The notes: generated by a model not told the origin, from the letters alone. A DNA stretch of 64,000 nucleotides from Chryseobacterium indologenes (GCF_001295265.1 NZ_LJOD01000018.1:40741-104740); one strand, 5' to 3'; shown: positions 42,066 through 51,686, numbered from the stretch's first letter. Translations and numbers: made by a program.

Positions 42066-43466
42066 ATGGAAAATTTCAGAAAAGAGAGTGACCTGCTGGG
42101 AGAACTGAACGTGCCGGCAGACGCTTATTATGGAGTTCAGACCCAAAGAGCAATTGACAATTTCAAAATCTCAGGACAACTTCTGTCTTCATATCCGGAT
42201 TTTATCAAAGGATTGGCTTTCGTGAAAAAAGCAGCAGCCAAAACCAATTACGAGTTGGGTCTGCTGGATGAAAACCTGTATTTCAGAATAGCAGAAGCCT
42301 GTGATGAAATTATAGCAGGAAAATACCACGAACAGTTTCCTGTAGATATGATCCAGGGAGGTGCAGGTACTTCAGTAAATATGAATGCCAATGAGGTAAT
42401 TGCGAATATTGTGCTGGAAAAGCTGGGTAGAAATAAAGGGGAATACGAATTCTGTTCTCCTAATGATCATATCAACCTTTCTCAGTCTACCAATGATGCT
42501 TATCCTACAGCAATTAAAATGGGACTGCTTCAGATGAATGCAGGTCTGGTTAACAGGCTTGAAAAGATCGTGGAAGCTTTCCGCGCCAAAGGAAAAGAAT
42601 TCCAGGATGTTATCAAAATGGGCCGTACCCAGCTTCAGGATGCTGTTCCTATGACTTTAGGGCAGGAATTCGAGGCTTTTGCCGCAACTTTGGAAGAAGA
42701 TATTTCCAAGCTGAATAACAATGCAGAACTTTTCGTAGAGGTGAATATGGGGGCAACTGCCATCGGAACAGGACTTAATGCTCCGGTAGGTTATGCTACG
42801 CTTTGTGCAAAAAATCTGGCCAGAATTACAGGTTTCCCTGTTGTTTCCGCACCGGATCTTGTTGAGGCAACACCTGATACAGGTTCCTATGTAATTTATT
42901 CCTCTGCAATGAAGCGTCTGGCAGTAAAGCTGTCCAAAATATGTAACGATTTGAGATTGCTTTCCTCAGGCCCGAGAGCCGGATTATTTGAGATTAATCT
43001 TCCTCCAATGCAGCCGGGATCTTCAATCATGCCGGGTAAAGTAAATCCTGTTATTCCGGAAGTCGTAAACCAGGTATGCTTTAAAGTAATAGGAAATGAC
43101 CTCACAGTAACCTTTGCAGCAGAAGCCGGACAATTGCAGCTTAACGTAATGGAGCCGGTACTTTCCCACGCCATTATGGAAAACATTCACTTCCTTTGTA
43201 ACGCACTGGATACCTTGCGTGAAAAATGCGTAGTAGGAATTACCGCCAATAAAGAAGTCTGCCTCAATATGGTAAAACACAGCATCGGTATTGTAACTGC
43301 ACTTAACCCATACATCGGATACAAACAGTCTACAGCTATTGCTAAAGAAGCTCTGGAAACAGGGAAAAGCGTGTACAACCTTGTTTTAGAGAAAGGAATT
43401 CTTTCCCAGGAAAAACTGGATGAAATCCTGGATCCTAAAAATATGCTGAAACCGCATAACAAATAA
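42066..43466 (+). CDS. aspA: aspartate ammonia-lyase
   Basis: 466 aa from the ATG at 42066 (MENFRKESDLLGEL); an upstream in-frame ATG at 42027 lies on the end of the terminator and adds non-conserved residues. It converts aspartate to fumarate and ammonia in the cytosol. Fumarase/aspartase signature SSIMPGKVNPV, together with NLSQSTNDAYPTAIK, GRTQLQDAVPMTLGQEF and TGLNAP, marks the family; the initial FRKESDLLGELNVPADAYYG is the aspartase-type N-terminus. Length is normal. Confidence 0.93.
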   Translation: MENFRKESDLLGELNVPADAYYGVQTQRAIDNFKISGQLLSSYPDFIKGLAFVKKAAAKTNYELGLLDENLYFRIAEACDEIIAGKYHEQFPVDMIQGGAGTSVNMNANEVIANIVLEKLGRNKGEYEFCSPNDHINLSQSTNDAYPTAIKMGLLQMNAGLVNRLEKIVEAFRAKGKEFQDVIKMGRTQLQDAVPMTLGQEFEAFAATLEEDISKLNNNAELFVEVNMGATAIGTGLNAPVGYATLCAKNLARITGFPVVSAPDLVEATPDTGSYVIYSSAMKRLAVKLSKICNDLRLLSSGPRAGLFEINLPPMQPGSSIMPGKVNPVIPEVVNQVCFKVIGNDLTVTFAAEAGQLQLNVMEPVLSHAIMENIHFLCNALDTLREKCVVGITANKEVCLNMVKHSIGIVTALNPYIGYKQSTAIAKEALETGKSVYNLVLEKGILSQEKLDEILDPKNMLKPHNK

Positions 43467-43478
43467 AAAACAATCCAT

Positions 43479-43519
43479 AAGTGATAAATGATGGCCACCG
43501 GTTATATCATTTATCACTT
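43479..43519 (+). terminator. long hairpin after aspA
   Basis: Perfect 14-bp stem AAGTGATAAATGAT / ATCATTTATCACTT with a 13-nt loop and TATTTTTA after it. It belongs to a set of ATAAATGAT-rich hairpins also seen at 50092 and 52495. Confidence 0.75.
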
Positions 43520-43543
43520 ATTTTTAGTACTTATCATATCATC

Positions 43544-44398
43544 TTGAGGTTTTTAATTATAATTCCTGCCCATAACGAGGAAGAAAATCTTCCCTTTACA
43601 CTGGATTCTTTACAGCAGCAAAGTTTTAAAGATTTTAAAGTTGTGATCGTTAATGACGGTTCGGTAGACCGTACTCCGGAAATCATCAGAAAATATACAG
43701 ATAACGATTCGCGCTTTCAGACAATCAACCTTCAGAAATCAGCCCATCAGCCCGGATCTAAAGTTGTTAATGCCTTTAAAAACGGATTGCAGACCCAGAA
43801 TACAGAAGAATTTGAGATCATCTGCAAATTTGATGCGGATATTATTCTTCCTGAAAAGTATCTGGAAACCGTAGAAAAATCCTTCAGAGAAAATCCTGAA
43901 TATGGGCTTGTAGGAGGTTTGTTATACATAGAAAAAGAAGGAACCTGGGTGTATGAAGGAAACTCCAATAAGCATCATGTAAGAGGCCCAATGAAAGCCT
44001 ATCGAAGAGAATGCTTTCTTCAGATGGGAGGCTTAAGAGAAACTTTAGGCTGGGATAATATCGATTCTATCCTGCTGGAAAACCTGGGCTGGAAAGAAGT
44101 AGTACTGCCCGGGCTTCATGTAAAACTGATTAAAGTAAAAGGAGCAGATTACACCATCAGGCCCGCAGAGTATTACGGCCGGTATTTTTATTTTTTAGGA
44201 CTAAACAGATTTCTTGCCTATATTGCTGCCTCTAAAGAAGCCGTAAAAAGCCGATCCATTCCTTTTTTCTTCAAAATTACCGGAGCCTATGAAAGTTGCA
44301 GGTCCCAGAAGCTTGAACTCAAGCTTTCCAATGAAGAGAAAAAAGCAGTCAACAATCAGCGTTGGAAAATGCTGAAGAAAAAATGGCTTAAAATGTAG
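43544..44398 (+). CDS. family 2 glycosyltransferase
   Basis: 284 aa from a TTG start (LRFLIIIPAHNEEENL). The only longer frame begins at a GTG inside the preceding hairpin, which makes it unlikely. GT-A fold: IIPAHNEEENLPFTLDSLQQQ, VVIVNDGSVDRTPEII, and the DxD motif CKFDADIILP. No membrane helix. It probably adds a sugar to a surface polysaccharide or O-antigen precursor, as the neighbouring flippase, second glycosyltransferase and FkbM gene suggest. Confidence 0.85.
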   Translation: MRFLIIIPAHNEEENLPFTLDSLQQQSFKDFKVVIVNDGSVDRTPEIIRKYTDNDSRFQTINLQKSAHQPGSKVVNAFKNGLQTQNTEEFEIICKFDADIILPEKYLETVEKSFRENPEYGLVGGLLYIEKEGTWVYEGNSNKHHVRGPMKAYRRECFLQMGGLRETLGWDNIDSILLENLGWKEVVLPGLHVKLIKVKGADYTIRPAEYYGRYFYFLGLNRFLAYIAASKEAVKSRSIPFFFKITGAYESCRSQKLELKLSNEEKKAVNNQRWKMLKKKWLKM

Positions 44399-44432
44399 AA
44401 ACCAAAATTTGAAATTAATACCTAATATATCC

Positions 44433-44500
44433 GGTAGAAATGGACTTTAATCCGTTCAAAACAAAAATAAAAACCCAACAGCTTTAGCCAAAAACTCCCC
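44433..44500 (+). repeat. two-module dispersed repeat
   Basis: Module 1, TAGAAATGGACTTTAATCCG (44433-44452), resembles 9697-9716; module 2, CAGCTTTAGCCAAAAACTCC (44474-44493), resembles 9928-9949. Both loci have the modules in the same order in intergenic DNA. Confidence 0.5.
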
Positions 44501-44511
44501 TCTGTATACCA

Positions 44512-45552
44512 GTGAAAAAAATAGCCTACATTGAAATAGATACCCACGCGGAAATTGCGCAGGCTTTCATGAACATCATGAGAGATTCATCAGATTTTGC
44601 AGTAGATTATTATTTTTCAGAAAGAATCAGGAATAGGGTTGAAGAGAATGGTGAAAATGTGTTTTTGTCAGACAGCTCTATGATTCTGGACCAGCTGGGT
44701 TCAGAAAAATATGATCTCATTATGATCGGAACGGTTCACCGGTATTTTAATACTTTTCAGGCGGTAGTTCAGAAATATAATGCTGTGGCCATTGTTCATA
44801 ATATTAACTTTTCACAATCTTCAAAATGGTCTTTGTTGAAAAGTATTTTCAAAGCAGATATTATTTACAGGATAAAGCTTTGGTGGAAGGAAGGACTGTT
44901 GAACTCTTCAAAAGTATATCAGAAAGCAAAAAAGCTGTTGGTTCTGGATGAAGAGCTGTCCTCGGATTGTCGTCTGTTCCTGCCTCTTTTTTATGCTGAA
45001 GTTTCTGAAAAAACAGATAACAGTCATGCAGTCATCGTAATTCCGGGAGGAGTTTCTCAAAAAAGAAGAGATTACAACCATATTTTTAGTGTTATTCAGA
45101 ACCTGAAAGTTCAGGAGAAATATGAATTTGTTTTCCTTGGGAAAGCTCAGGATAACGAACTGAAACAACTTGAAAAATTATCTGGAAATCTTCCTGAAAA
45201 TATTACTGTTCAGTATTTTCCGGACAGGGTTTCCAATGAGGATTTTGAAAAATGGATGCAGAAAGCAGATGTTTTATGGTGTCCGATTCAGCAGAAAACA
45301 GAATTTTTCAGCATTGAAGAAATCTATGGAATAACAAAAATGACCGGAAACCTGGGAGACGCTATAACCTACGGGAAAATGGCTGTTTTCCCGGAAAATT
45401 ACGCTTCAGGGCTTGAATTTATCATCCCGGAAAAGCAGGATATAATCAGCCGGTTCACAGAAATAAAAAATATTCAGTTCGACTTTCAGAAAACCTACAA
45501 TAAAAATTCCGTTCTTAAAAGATTAGAAAGTGTCCTGAAAAGCCTTATTTAA
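44512..45552 (+). CDS. GT-B-like glycosyltransferase
   Basis: 346 aa from GTG (VKKIAYIEIDTHAEIAQAFM). The two-domain layout is GT-B-like: an N-terminal half ending with KKLLVLDEEL and a C-terminal Rossmann half with YEFVFLGKAQDNELKQLEKL, VQYFPDRVSNEDFEKWMQKADVLWCPI and GITKMTGNLGDAITYGKMAVFP, the last resembling the nucleotide-sugar loop. The match is moderate. It overlaps the convergent flippase gene by 8 nt. Likely part of the local polysaccharide locus. Confidence 0.65.
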   Translation: MKKIAYIEIDTHAEIAQAFMNIMRDSSDFAVDYYFSERIRNRVEENGENVFLSDSSMILDQLGSEKYDLIMIGTVHRYFNTFQAVVQKYNAVAIVHNINFSQSSKWSLLKSIFKADIIYRIKLWWKEGLLNSSKVYQKAKKLLVLDEELSSDCRLFLPLFYAEVSEKTDNSHAVIVIPGGVSQKRRDYNHIFSVIQNLKVQEKYEFVFLGKAQDNELKQLEKLSGNLPENITVQYFPDRVSNEDFEKWMQKADVLWCPIQQKTEFFSIEEIYGITKMTGNLGDAITYGKMAVFPENYASGLEFIIPEKQDIISRFTEIKNIQFDFQKTYNKNSVLKRLESVLKSLI

Positions 45553-47044
45553 ACTTGAAAATACTTTTAATGAACTTCATATTCAGATAATCTTCGATCG
45601 GGAAAATTTTGGTGAAATAATTTCCGATATAGATCAGAATCAGGACAACAGCAGGCTTATAAATCAGATTGATGAAATTACTGCTGAAATTCGGAAGAAC
45701 AATAGCGACTGTAATAGCCAGTGTGCAAATAATAGAAACAAAAATCATTTCAATGCTAAGCGGCGAAACCTTGAATACAATATAGTTGAAAATGATTTTA
45801 ACAACATTGTAAGTTGTAAGGGAAATGGCTGTAGACAGGGCGATTCCGATAAGTTTCAGCTCTGTATATTTGATGAAATAATAATTCAGTCCAATCGTTA
45901 ATCCGGCCAGTAAAAGCATAACCAGGATATTGAATCTGTAATACTTTGAAAGAGAAATAATGTTCCCGTTGAAGCCGGTGGCGAGGTCCAGTAAAACAGC
46001 AGATCCCCAGATCCATACTACCGGTTCGTATTCCCTCAGCATCGTCCCGTTTTTCGGCATAAATTGTGTCAGATAAGGAAAACCTACCATGATACAGGAG
46101 AATAATACAGCGCCAAGAAAATACAATGTAAGCGACGTTTTTTTATGGAATTTGTCAAGAGCTTCCATATCACCGTCAGCAAGGTTTTTACTGATGATAG
46201 GGGCAGAAATGTTAAACAGTCCCAGCTGTGGAATAGAAATCAGTGAAATTAAAGCATATAAAACAGAATAAATTCCGTTTTCCTCCATTCCCATAAACTC
46301 TCCGATCATAAAGCTGTTGATGGCCAGATAATTTCCAAAAGTTCCTAAAAAGCCAAAAAAACAATAATTGAGAAATTCTTTCCAGAAATTGTCTTTCTTA
46401 AAATAGCTCGTGTCAAGATCAAAATGTATCTTGTCAAGCTTATTGGTGTAATAAACGTATCCTAGAAGCATTAAGGCAAACATTCCGAAAAAGAATATAA
46501 AGGCAATCCGCTGCGAAAGAACCTGTCCGTATTGTAAATAGGTAAAATAAGAAAACAGAAGGAATGCTCCCAGATTCGCTATTTTCGGGAAAAGATTATC
46601 AAAAATATTGGAAACTACAATTCTCTTATAGTTGGATACATATTTATTGAAAATAGCACAGAGGGATAAAACCAGAATTAAAGGCAGGATAATTTCTTTG
46701 ATTTTCCAGGCTTCCGAATGAAGAAATTTTGGATAAAAATAAGGGATGACAAAAAATACAACAGAAAAAATAAGGAAATTAATCAATATTGTAACGAGGG
46801 ATAAAGACAGCATATTTTGGTTTTTGCCGTCTTTTTGTAAAGAATTAAAGTACTTTACATTCGCATAGGAAATTCCAAAAACGACAAACGGAACAAGCAT
46901 CTCCGCAGTCTGCATGCTGTAGCGTAGCTTTCCGTAAAATTCAAAATCGCTCGGAAAAATGAAAATGGCAGATACCGTACCCAGTAAAAAACCAATATAA
47001 CCTATGATGGAATATTTGAAGCCTTGTCTCGCTACTACACTCAT
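45545..47044 (-). CDS. polysaccharide flippase (Wzx/MATE-like)
   Basis: 499 aa with about 12-14 transmembrane helices and very few polar stretches. N-terminal VARQGFKYSIIGYIGFLLGTVSAIFIFP is typical of the PST/Wzx branch of the MOP exporters, which flip lipid-linked sugar repeat units across the inner membrane. It precedes no other gene on its strand except by overlap with the convergent glycosyltransferase, and is 9 nt behind the FkbM gene, with which it forms an operon. Confidence 0.87.
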   Translation of the reverse strand: MSVVARQGFKYSIIGYIGFLLGTVSAIFIFPSDFEFYGKLRYSMQTAEMLVPFVVFGISYANVKYFNSLQKDGKNQNMLSLSLVTILINFLIFSVVFFVIPYFYPKFLHSEAWKIKEIILPLILVLSLCAIFNKYVSNYKRIVVSNIFDNLFPKIANLGAFLLFSYFTYLQYGQVLSQRIAFIFFFGMFALMLLGYVYYTNKLDKIHFDLDTSYFKKDNFWKEFLNYCFFGFLGTFGNYLAINSFMIGEFMGMEENGIYSVLYALISLISIPQLGLFNISAPIISKNLADGDMEALDKFHKKTSLTLYFLGAVLFSCIMVGFPYLTQFMPKNGTMLREYEPVVWIWGSAVLLDLATGFNGNIISLSKYYRFNILVMLLLAGLTIGLNYYFIKYTELKLIGIALSTAISLTTYNVVKIIFNYIVFKVSPLSIEMIFVSIICTLAITVAIVLPNFSSNFINLIYKPAVVLILIYIGNYFTKIFPIEDYLNMKFIKSIFKFK

Positions 47045-47053
47045 AATGTCTTA

Positions 47054-47848
47054 TTAATGATTTTTAGGGATGAAAATAATATTGTTGATATAGCTCGTTT
47101 TGTTTTTTTCATCATGGGTATTTTGCAGCAGAATCTCTTCCGTAAGAATTTCCAGCTGAAAGGTATCCCTGTTAAGGTACCGGGCTTCATAGCCCCAGCT
47201 TTTTACTTCAGAAATATCATTCCAGATTGGAGTTTCGTGATGTCTCTGTTCCATTTCTACCATCAGGGTAGGGTAAAACTGCCGGATGATTTCCTTCGCT
47301 CCGGAAAGAGTTCTCATTTCATTTCCTTCTACATCTATTTTAATGAAATCCAGCCTGTTGAAGTGTTCTATCGCAGCCCAGTCGTCCAGCTTCAGAACCT
47401 TTACTTTCTCAGTGTAGCTTTTCTCTTCGCCTTTTTCTTTATAAGATGTATTTAATGTTCCGCGGGAAGCAATCATTTTGCCATTGATGACCGGAACCTT
47501 AAATTCTGCGGTAGTATTTTCATCAGAAAGAGCCAGGGGTAGTACCCGCATGGTCGGAAACAATCTTTTTAAACGGCGCCAGAGCTTTCTGTTCGGCTCA
47601 AAAGCATAAATGTTTTCAGAATTCAGCTTATCCTCCAACTGATAAAGAAAAGTTCCGACATTGGCACCAATGTCCAGTATTACGGCATTTTTGGAAAGGT
47701 ATTCTTTAATCCATACCAATTCCGGTTCTACATTCCGCTCCGAAAAATTATCTTTAGTAAGATTGTTTAAGGTCTTAAAATATCTTTTCTTATAAAAATC
47801 CGGGCTTATATATTGTAGTTTTTCTGCAATTCTCTGGTATAAAGACAT
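47054..47848 (-). CDS. FkbM-family methyltransferase
   Basis: 264 aa from ATG at 47848 (MSLYQRIAEKLQYI). SAM-binding VILDIGANVGTFLYQLE and the FkbM signature FIKIDVEGNEMRTLSGAKEII are present, with YAFEPNRKLWRRL between. The family adds O-methyl groups to sugars or polyketides; here a surface sugar is likely. The earlier in-frame start at 47872 is a TTG that belongs to a TATCTTTG promoter box. Confidence 0.87.
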   Translation of the reverse strand: MSLYQRIAEKLQYISPDFYKKRYFKTLNNLTKDNFSERNVEPELVWIKEYLSKNAVILDIGANVGTFLYQLEDKLNSENIYAFEPNRKLWRRLKRLFPTMRVLPLALSDENTTAEFKVPVINGKMIASRGTLNTSYKEKGEEKSYTEKVKVLKLDDWAAIEHFNRLDFIKIDVEGNEMRTLSGAKEIIRQFYPTLMVEMEQRHHETPIWNDISEVKSWGYEARYLNRDTFQLEILTEEILLQNTHDEKNKTSYINNIIFIPKNH

Positions 47849-47869
47849 CCTTAATTGTTTGACGAAAAG

Positions 47870-47877
47870 CAAAGATA
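47870..47877 (-). promoter_or_regulatory. -7 box of FkbM-flippase operon
   Basis: Minus strand TATCTTTG, 21 nt before the ATG at 47848. Confidence 0.7.
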
Positions 47878-48279
47878 AGCAAAAATGTTAAACTAATGTT
47901 AAAAAATAACAAATATAACGAATTGATTATCAATTTATAAATTGAAAATTACTTTTTATAAAAAATTGAATTTTAAAAGATTGGACTTTTATGATAACCT
48001 GTCCGCTAAAAAAAATATTTTAGTCATGTAAATCTGAAAATACAATATAATTCCGTCTCAGGTCCCCGATAAACATTCTTTCTATTATTCCAGCTTCCAT
48101 CCGGCTAATTTTATTTGAAATGTTAAACTTTAACCTTTATCATAATATTTTTTAAAATTATGGTGTTTTGATAATATTTTGGCAAATGTTTTGATATTAA
48201 CTCATTGCTTATCGATAAGGCTAACAGATTTAATAAATCAATTAATTGATTGTACTAACAGTTTAAATATTTAATAGTG
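47878..48279. other. 402-bp divergent intergenic region
   Basis: Very AT-rich. The only structure seen is a perfect 12-bp palindrome CTTATCGATAAG at 48208-48219, about 60 nt before the tonB start and possibly a regulator site. No ORF and no exact TAnnTTTG box for tonB. Confidence 0.5.
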
Positions 48280-49137
48280 ATGAAACATATACATCAAAAT
48301 CAGGAATTTCGTTTTAACGAAGTCCTGTTTGAGCACCGTAACAAAGAATACGGAGCCTACGTTTTAAGAAATGAATCAGACAGAATATTAACCAAAGCCC
48401 TTTTTATCGGAGTAAGCTTACTGGCCGCAGTTTCAATAACCCCTTTTGCCATTTCAGCATTTAAATCAGATGCACCGTCAAAAGGACCGGATGGAGTAGA
48501 GATTACATTGGTAGATCCTGTTATCCCGGATGATCCTGCAACGCCACCTGCACAGGTATTGCCTCCAACAGTAACACCACCTCCTGCAAGAGTGAAACAG
48601 TTTGACAGTACAGTTCCTGAACCTTCATCAACAGCCCCGGATGATACCAGTAAAAAAGAACCTATTCCGGATGATGCGGTAGCAGGTTTTAAAAACGACT
48701 TTACAGCAGAACCTATTAAAAGAGGAGCAGAGCCAATTAACCTTGAAGGAACAGGAAAAGGACCCGTTTTACCTTATGTTCCGCAAGGGCCGCCAGCTCC
48801 GAAAGGTCCGGATAATCGTATTGTTACAGGTCCTGAGCTAGCCTCCGAAGCAACATTTGAAGGTGGGATTAACGCTTTCAGAAATAAAGTAACCAGCAAT
48901 TTTGATGGATCTTCATTTGATGGAAGCGGGGAGACCATGAGAACTGTTGTTACCTTTGTAGTAGAGACCAATGGAACAATCTCCGGAATTAAAGCAGAAG
49001 GAGGAGATGCAGATTTCAACAGAGAAGCTTTGAGAACGATAAAAAGTATCAAAGGAAAATGGAATCCCGGATTGAATAAAAACGGTGAGGCCGTAAGAAG
49101 TTATTTCAAGTTCCCGATCTCAATGAAATTTGAGTAA
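48280..49137 (+). CDS. TonB-family energy transducer
   Basis: 285 aa from ATG at 48280; the codon before it is an in-frame GTG. A cytoplasmic NEVLFEHRNKEYGAYVLR segment, one transmembrane helix (about 42-62), a Pro-rich periplasmic spacer (DDPATPPAQVLPPTVTPPPARV) and a C-terminal TonB domain (TVVTFVVETNGTISGIKAEGGDADFNREALR, ending in KF) make a complete TonB. It transmits proton-motive energy to outer-membrane receptors such as those in this window. It stands alone, without exbB or exbD next to it. Confidence 0.9.
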   Translation: MKHIHQNQEFRFNEVLFEHRNKEYGAYVLRNESDRILTKALFIGVSLLAAVSITPFAISAFKSDAPSKGPDGVEITLVDPVIPDDPATPPAQVLPPTVTPPPARVKQFDSTVPEPSSTAPDDTSKKEPIPDDAVAGFKNDFTAEPIKRGAEPINLEGTGKGPVLPYVPQGPPAPKGPDNRIVTGPELASEATFEGGINAFRNKVTSNFDGSSFDGSGETMRTVVTFVVETNGTISGIKAEGGDADFNREALRTIKSIKGKWNPGLNKNGEAVRSYFKFPISMKFE

Positions 49138-49165
49138 AAGGACAGAATAAACAGATATTAAAAAG

Positions 49166-49203
49166 TTATCCACAAAGAATTTTTTTTGTGGATAATTTTT
49201 TTT
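49166..49203 (+). terminator. terminator built from two inverted DnaA-box sequences
   Basis: TTATCCACAAA / TTTGTGGATAA stem, 8-nt loop, then TTTTTTTT. Both arms contain the exact DnaA box TTATCCACA (49166-49174 and, inverted, 49187-49195). It lies 28 nt after the tonB stop and about 100 nt before parA. Confidence 0.75.
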
Positions 49204-49279
49204 ATTGCTAAATTGCTTATTAACAATATTTTAACTCAATTTTAAATTTCACCGTTTATCGGGAGCAAAGAAAAAAGTG

Positions 49280-49287
49280 TATTTTTG
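49280..49287 (+). promoter_or_regulatory. -7 box of parA
   Basis: TATTTTTG, 18 nt before the ATG at 49306; the TTG inside it explains a false upstream start. Confidence 0.75.
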
Positions 49288-49305
49288 AAACCTAAAGTTC
49301 GAATA

Positions 49306-50079
49306 ATGGCAAAAATCATAGGTATCGCTAATCAAAAAGGAGGAGTTGGAAAAACAACAACAGCTGTAAATTTAGCCGCAGCATTAGGGGTATTGGAAAA
49401 AAAAATCTTAATCATTGATGCAGATCCGCAGGCCAATGCAACCTCAGGCCTTGGTGTGGAGGATGTTCAGTATTCTACATACAACTTGTTAGAACACAGT
49501 GCAGATACAAGATCATGCATCAAAAGAACAGCAACCCCGAATCTGGATATCATCCCGTCTCACATTGACCTGGTAGCAGCTGAAATTGAACTGGTTGACA
49601 AGGAAGACCGTGAGTACATGCTGAAAAAAGCGTTGGCAGAAGTAAAAGCTGATTACGATTATATTATCATCGATTGTGCTCCAAGCTTAGGACTTATTAC
49701 GGTTAATGCGCTTACCGCTGCAGATTCCGTAATCATACCGATCCAGTGCGAATATTTTGCATTGGAAGGATTGGGGAAATTGTTGAATACCGTTAAAAAT
49801 GTACAGAAAATTCACAATAAAGACCTTGGTATCGAAGGACTTCTTTTAACCATGTATGACAGTCGTTTAAGATTGTCCAATCAGGTAGTGGAAGAAGTAA
49901 ATGCCCACTTCCCGGAAATGGTATTTGAAACCATTATCAGCAGAAACGTGAGATTGAGCGAGGCTCCAAGTTTCGGAGAAAGTATCCTGAACTATGATGC
50001 TGAAAGCAAAGGAGCAGTACAATATATTCAGCTTGCTGAAGAAGTATTGCTGAAGAACGAAAATTTAGTAAAAAATTAA
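49306..50079 (+). CDS. parA: chromosome-partitioning ATPase ParA (Soj)
   Basis: 257 aa. Deviant Walker A KGGVGKTTTAVNLA, Walker A' IDADPQANATSGLG and Walker B YIIIDCAPSLG identify ParA/MinD-type ATPases; the arrangement AKIIGIANQKGGVGKTT is the chromosomal Soj type, with no N-terminal DNA-binding extension. It segregates origins together with ParB, encoded 69 nt downstream. Start chosen after the promoter box. Confidence 0.95.
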   Translation: MAKIIGIANQKGGVGKTTTAVNLAAALGVLEKKILIIDADPQANATSGLGVEDVQYSTYNLLEHSADTRSCIKRTATPNLDIIPSHIDLVAAEIELVDKEDREYMLKKALAEVKADYDYIIIDCAPSLGLITVNALTAADSVIIPIQCEYFALEGLGKLLNTVKNVQKIHNKDLGIEGLLLTMYDSRLRLSNQVVEEVNAHFPEMVFETIISRNVRLSEAPSFGESILNYDAESKGAVQYIQLAEEVLLKNENLVKN

Positions 50080-50148
50080 ATTAATCAATAAATGAACATC
50101 AGGTGGATTTAACTGCCACTTATCAATCATCATTTATCAAGAATATCT

Positions 50149-51039
50149 ATGAAGGACAAAAAAAGAGCTATGGGACGCGGTTTGGGCGCTATTTTAAGTG
50201 CCGAATCCAAAGCAACGATCAACTCTGCGACCGATGAAGGTGCAGATAAGTTTGTAGGGAATATTGTAGAAGTAGCCCTTGAAGATATCTACCCGAATCC
50301 GACCCAGCCGAGAACTTATTTTGACGAAAAAGCATTAAACGAACTTGCCCAGTCCATTAAAAACTTAGGCGTAATTCAACCGGTTACCTTAAGAAAAGAC
50401 GGCGAGAAATTCGAGATTATATCCGGGGAAAGACGTTACCGCGCCAGTAAAATTGCCGGGCTTCCCACAATTCCTGCTTATATCCGTCTGGTAAACGATC
50501 AGGAACTTCTGGAAATGGCCCTTGTGGAGAATATCCAGAGAGAAGATCTTGATGCTATTGAAATTGCTTTGACTTATCAGAGGCTTTTGGACGAGATAGG
50601 ACTTACCCAGGAAAACCTGAGCCAGAGAGTAGGGAAAGACAGAAGTACCATTACCAATTCTATCAGGCTTCTGAGACTGAATCCCGATATTCAGAACGCC
50701 ATCAGAAGCGGTGAGATTTCTGCCGGACACGGACGGGCAATCATCAGTCTTGAAAGCGAAGAACATCAGCAGGTCTTATTTGATCTGATCATTAAGGAAA
50801 AACTGAATGTCCGTCAGGCTGAACAGGCTGCAACGGCACTGAAAAACCCTAAATCACCCGCAGCGAAAAAGGCAAGTGCCGAGCTTTCCAATAACTATAA
50901 AAAAGCTCAGAAAACCATCGCTGATATTTTAGATGTAAAAGTGGAGATCAAAACCACAGGAAACGGTAAAAAAGGTAAAATTGTCCTGGACTTCAAAAAC
51001 GAAGAAGAACTGGAATATATTTTATCCCATATTAGATAA
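50149..51039 (+). CDS. parB: chromosome-partitioning protein ParB
   Basis: 296 aa. N-terminal KRAMGRGLGAIL motif (binding to ParA), ParB/Srx domain with NPTQPRTYFDEKALNELAQSI and the CTP-binding GERRYRASKIAGL and ENIQREDLDAIEIA motifs, then the helix-turn-helix (TQENLSQRVGKDRSTITNSIRLLRL) and a C-terminal dimerisation domain. It binds parS; no parS-like TGTTTCACGTGAAACA was seen nearby by eye. Confidence 0.95.
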   Translation: MKDKKRAMGRGLGAILSAESKATINSATDEGADKFVGNIVEVALEDIYPNPTQPRTYFDEKALNELAQSIKNLGVIQPVTLRKDGEKFEIISGERRYRASKIAGLPTIPAYIRLVNDQELLEMALVENIQREDLDAIEIALTYQRLLDEIGLTQENLSQRVGKDRSTITNSIRLLRLNPDIQNAIRSGEISAGHGRAIISLESEEHQQVLFDLIIKEKLNVRQAEQAATALKNPKSPAAKKASAELSNNYKKAQKTIADILDVKVEIKTTGNGKKGKIVLDFKNEEELEYILSHIR

Positions 51040-51686
51040 TGAAGAAAATATTTTTCACATTTTTTCTGTGCATCACAGCACTGGCCTATGCACAGGTAGC
51101 TCCCATAGATACGGTCCGGATGCAGGAACGCCCGAAAGACAGTATCATATCGGTGAAACCTGTTAAGCCGTCAAAAACCGAAGCTAAAATAATAGCAGAT
51201 CTGGAACAGGCGAATGGCCCAACCAAAAAAACAATAAAACTTAATCCGACAAGAGCAGGACTTTACTCCGCTGTGCTCCCGGGATTAGGGCAGTATTACA
51301 ATAAGAAATATTGGAAAATTCCTGTTGTTTGGGGAGCGGTAGGAGCCGGAGTAGGAATTGCCATATGGAATGATAATCAGTATAAAAAATACAGAGAATA
51401 CTATATTGCAAAACTTAACGGAACGCCAAACGAATTCGTAGACAGCAATCCCGGATTGGATAAAAGAGCACTGGCGAATGCTCAGGACAGATCCAAAAGA
51501 CAGAGGGATTATGCCATAGCCATTACCGGCCTGATCTATATTCTGAATATCATGGATGCCGTAGTAGATGCACACCTTTACGAAAGCCGTCATGATCCGG
51601 ATCTTACGTTCAATCCTACAGTGATTCAGGATCAGTATGGGTTCTCACCTCCTAAAACAGGATTGACTTTAAGTTACAGATTTTAA
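51039..51686 (+). CDS. DUF5683 membrane protein
   Basis: 215 aa. Signal peptide (MKKIFFTFFLCITALAYAQ), then a conserved run typical of DUF5683: NPTRAGLYSAVLPGLGQYYNKKYWKIPVVWGAVGAGVGIAIWNDNQYKKYREYY (two membrane-associated segments), and a late AITGLIYILNIMDAVVDAHL helix. Ends in LSYRF. Start codon overlaps the parB stop (TAATG). Located between parB and dapB in a conserved order. Function unknown. Confidence 0.85.
   Translation: MKKIFFTFFLCITALAYAQVAPIDTVRMQERPKDSIISVKPVKPSKTEAKIIADLEQANGPTKKTIKLNPTRAGLYSAVLPGLGQYYNKKYWKIPVVWGAVGAGVGIAIWNDNQYKKYREYYIAKLNGTPNEFVDSNPGLDKRALANAQDRSKRQRDYAIAITGLIYILNIMDAVVDAHLYESRHDPDLTFNPTVIQDQYGFSPPKTGLTLSYRF

Noticed and set aside
48208..48219. CTTATCGATAAG palindrome as a dif or phage attachment site
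   Set aside because: Too short, no XerCD-type arms and no integrase; kept only as a possible regulator site in the intergenic note.
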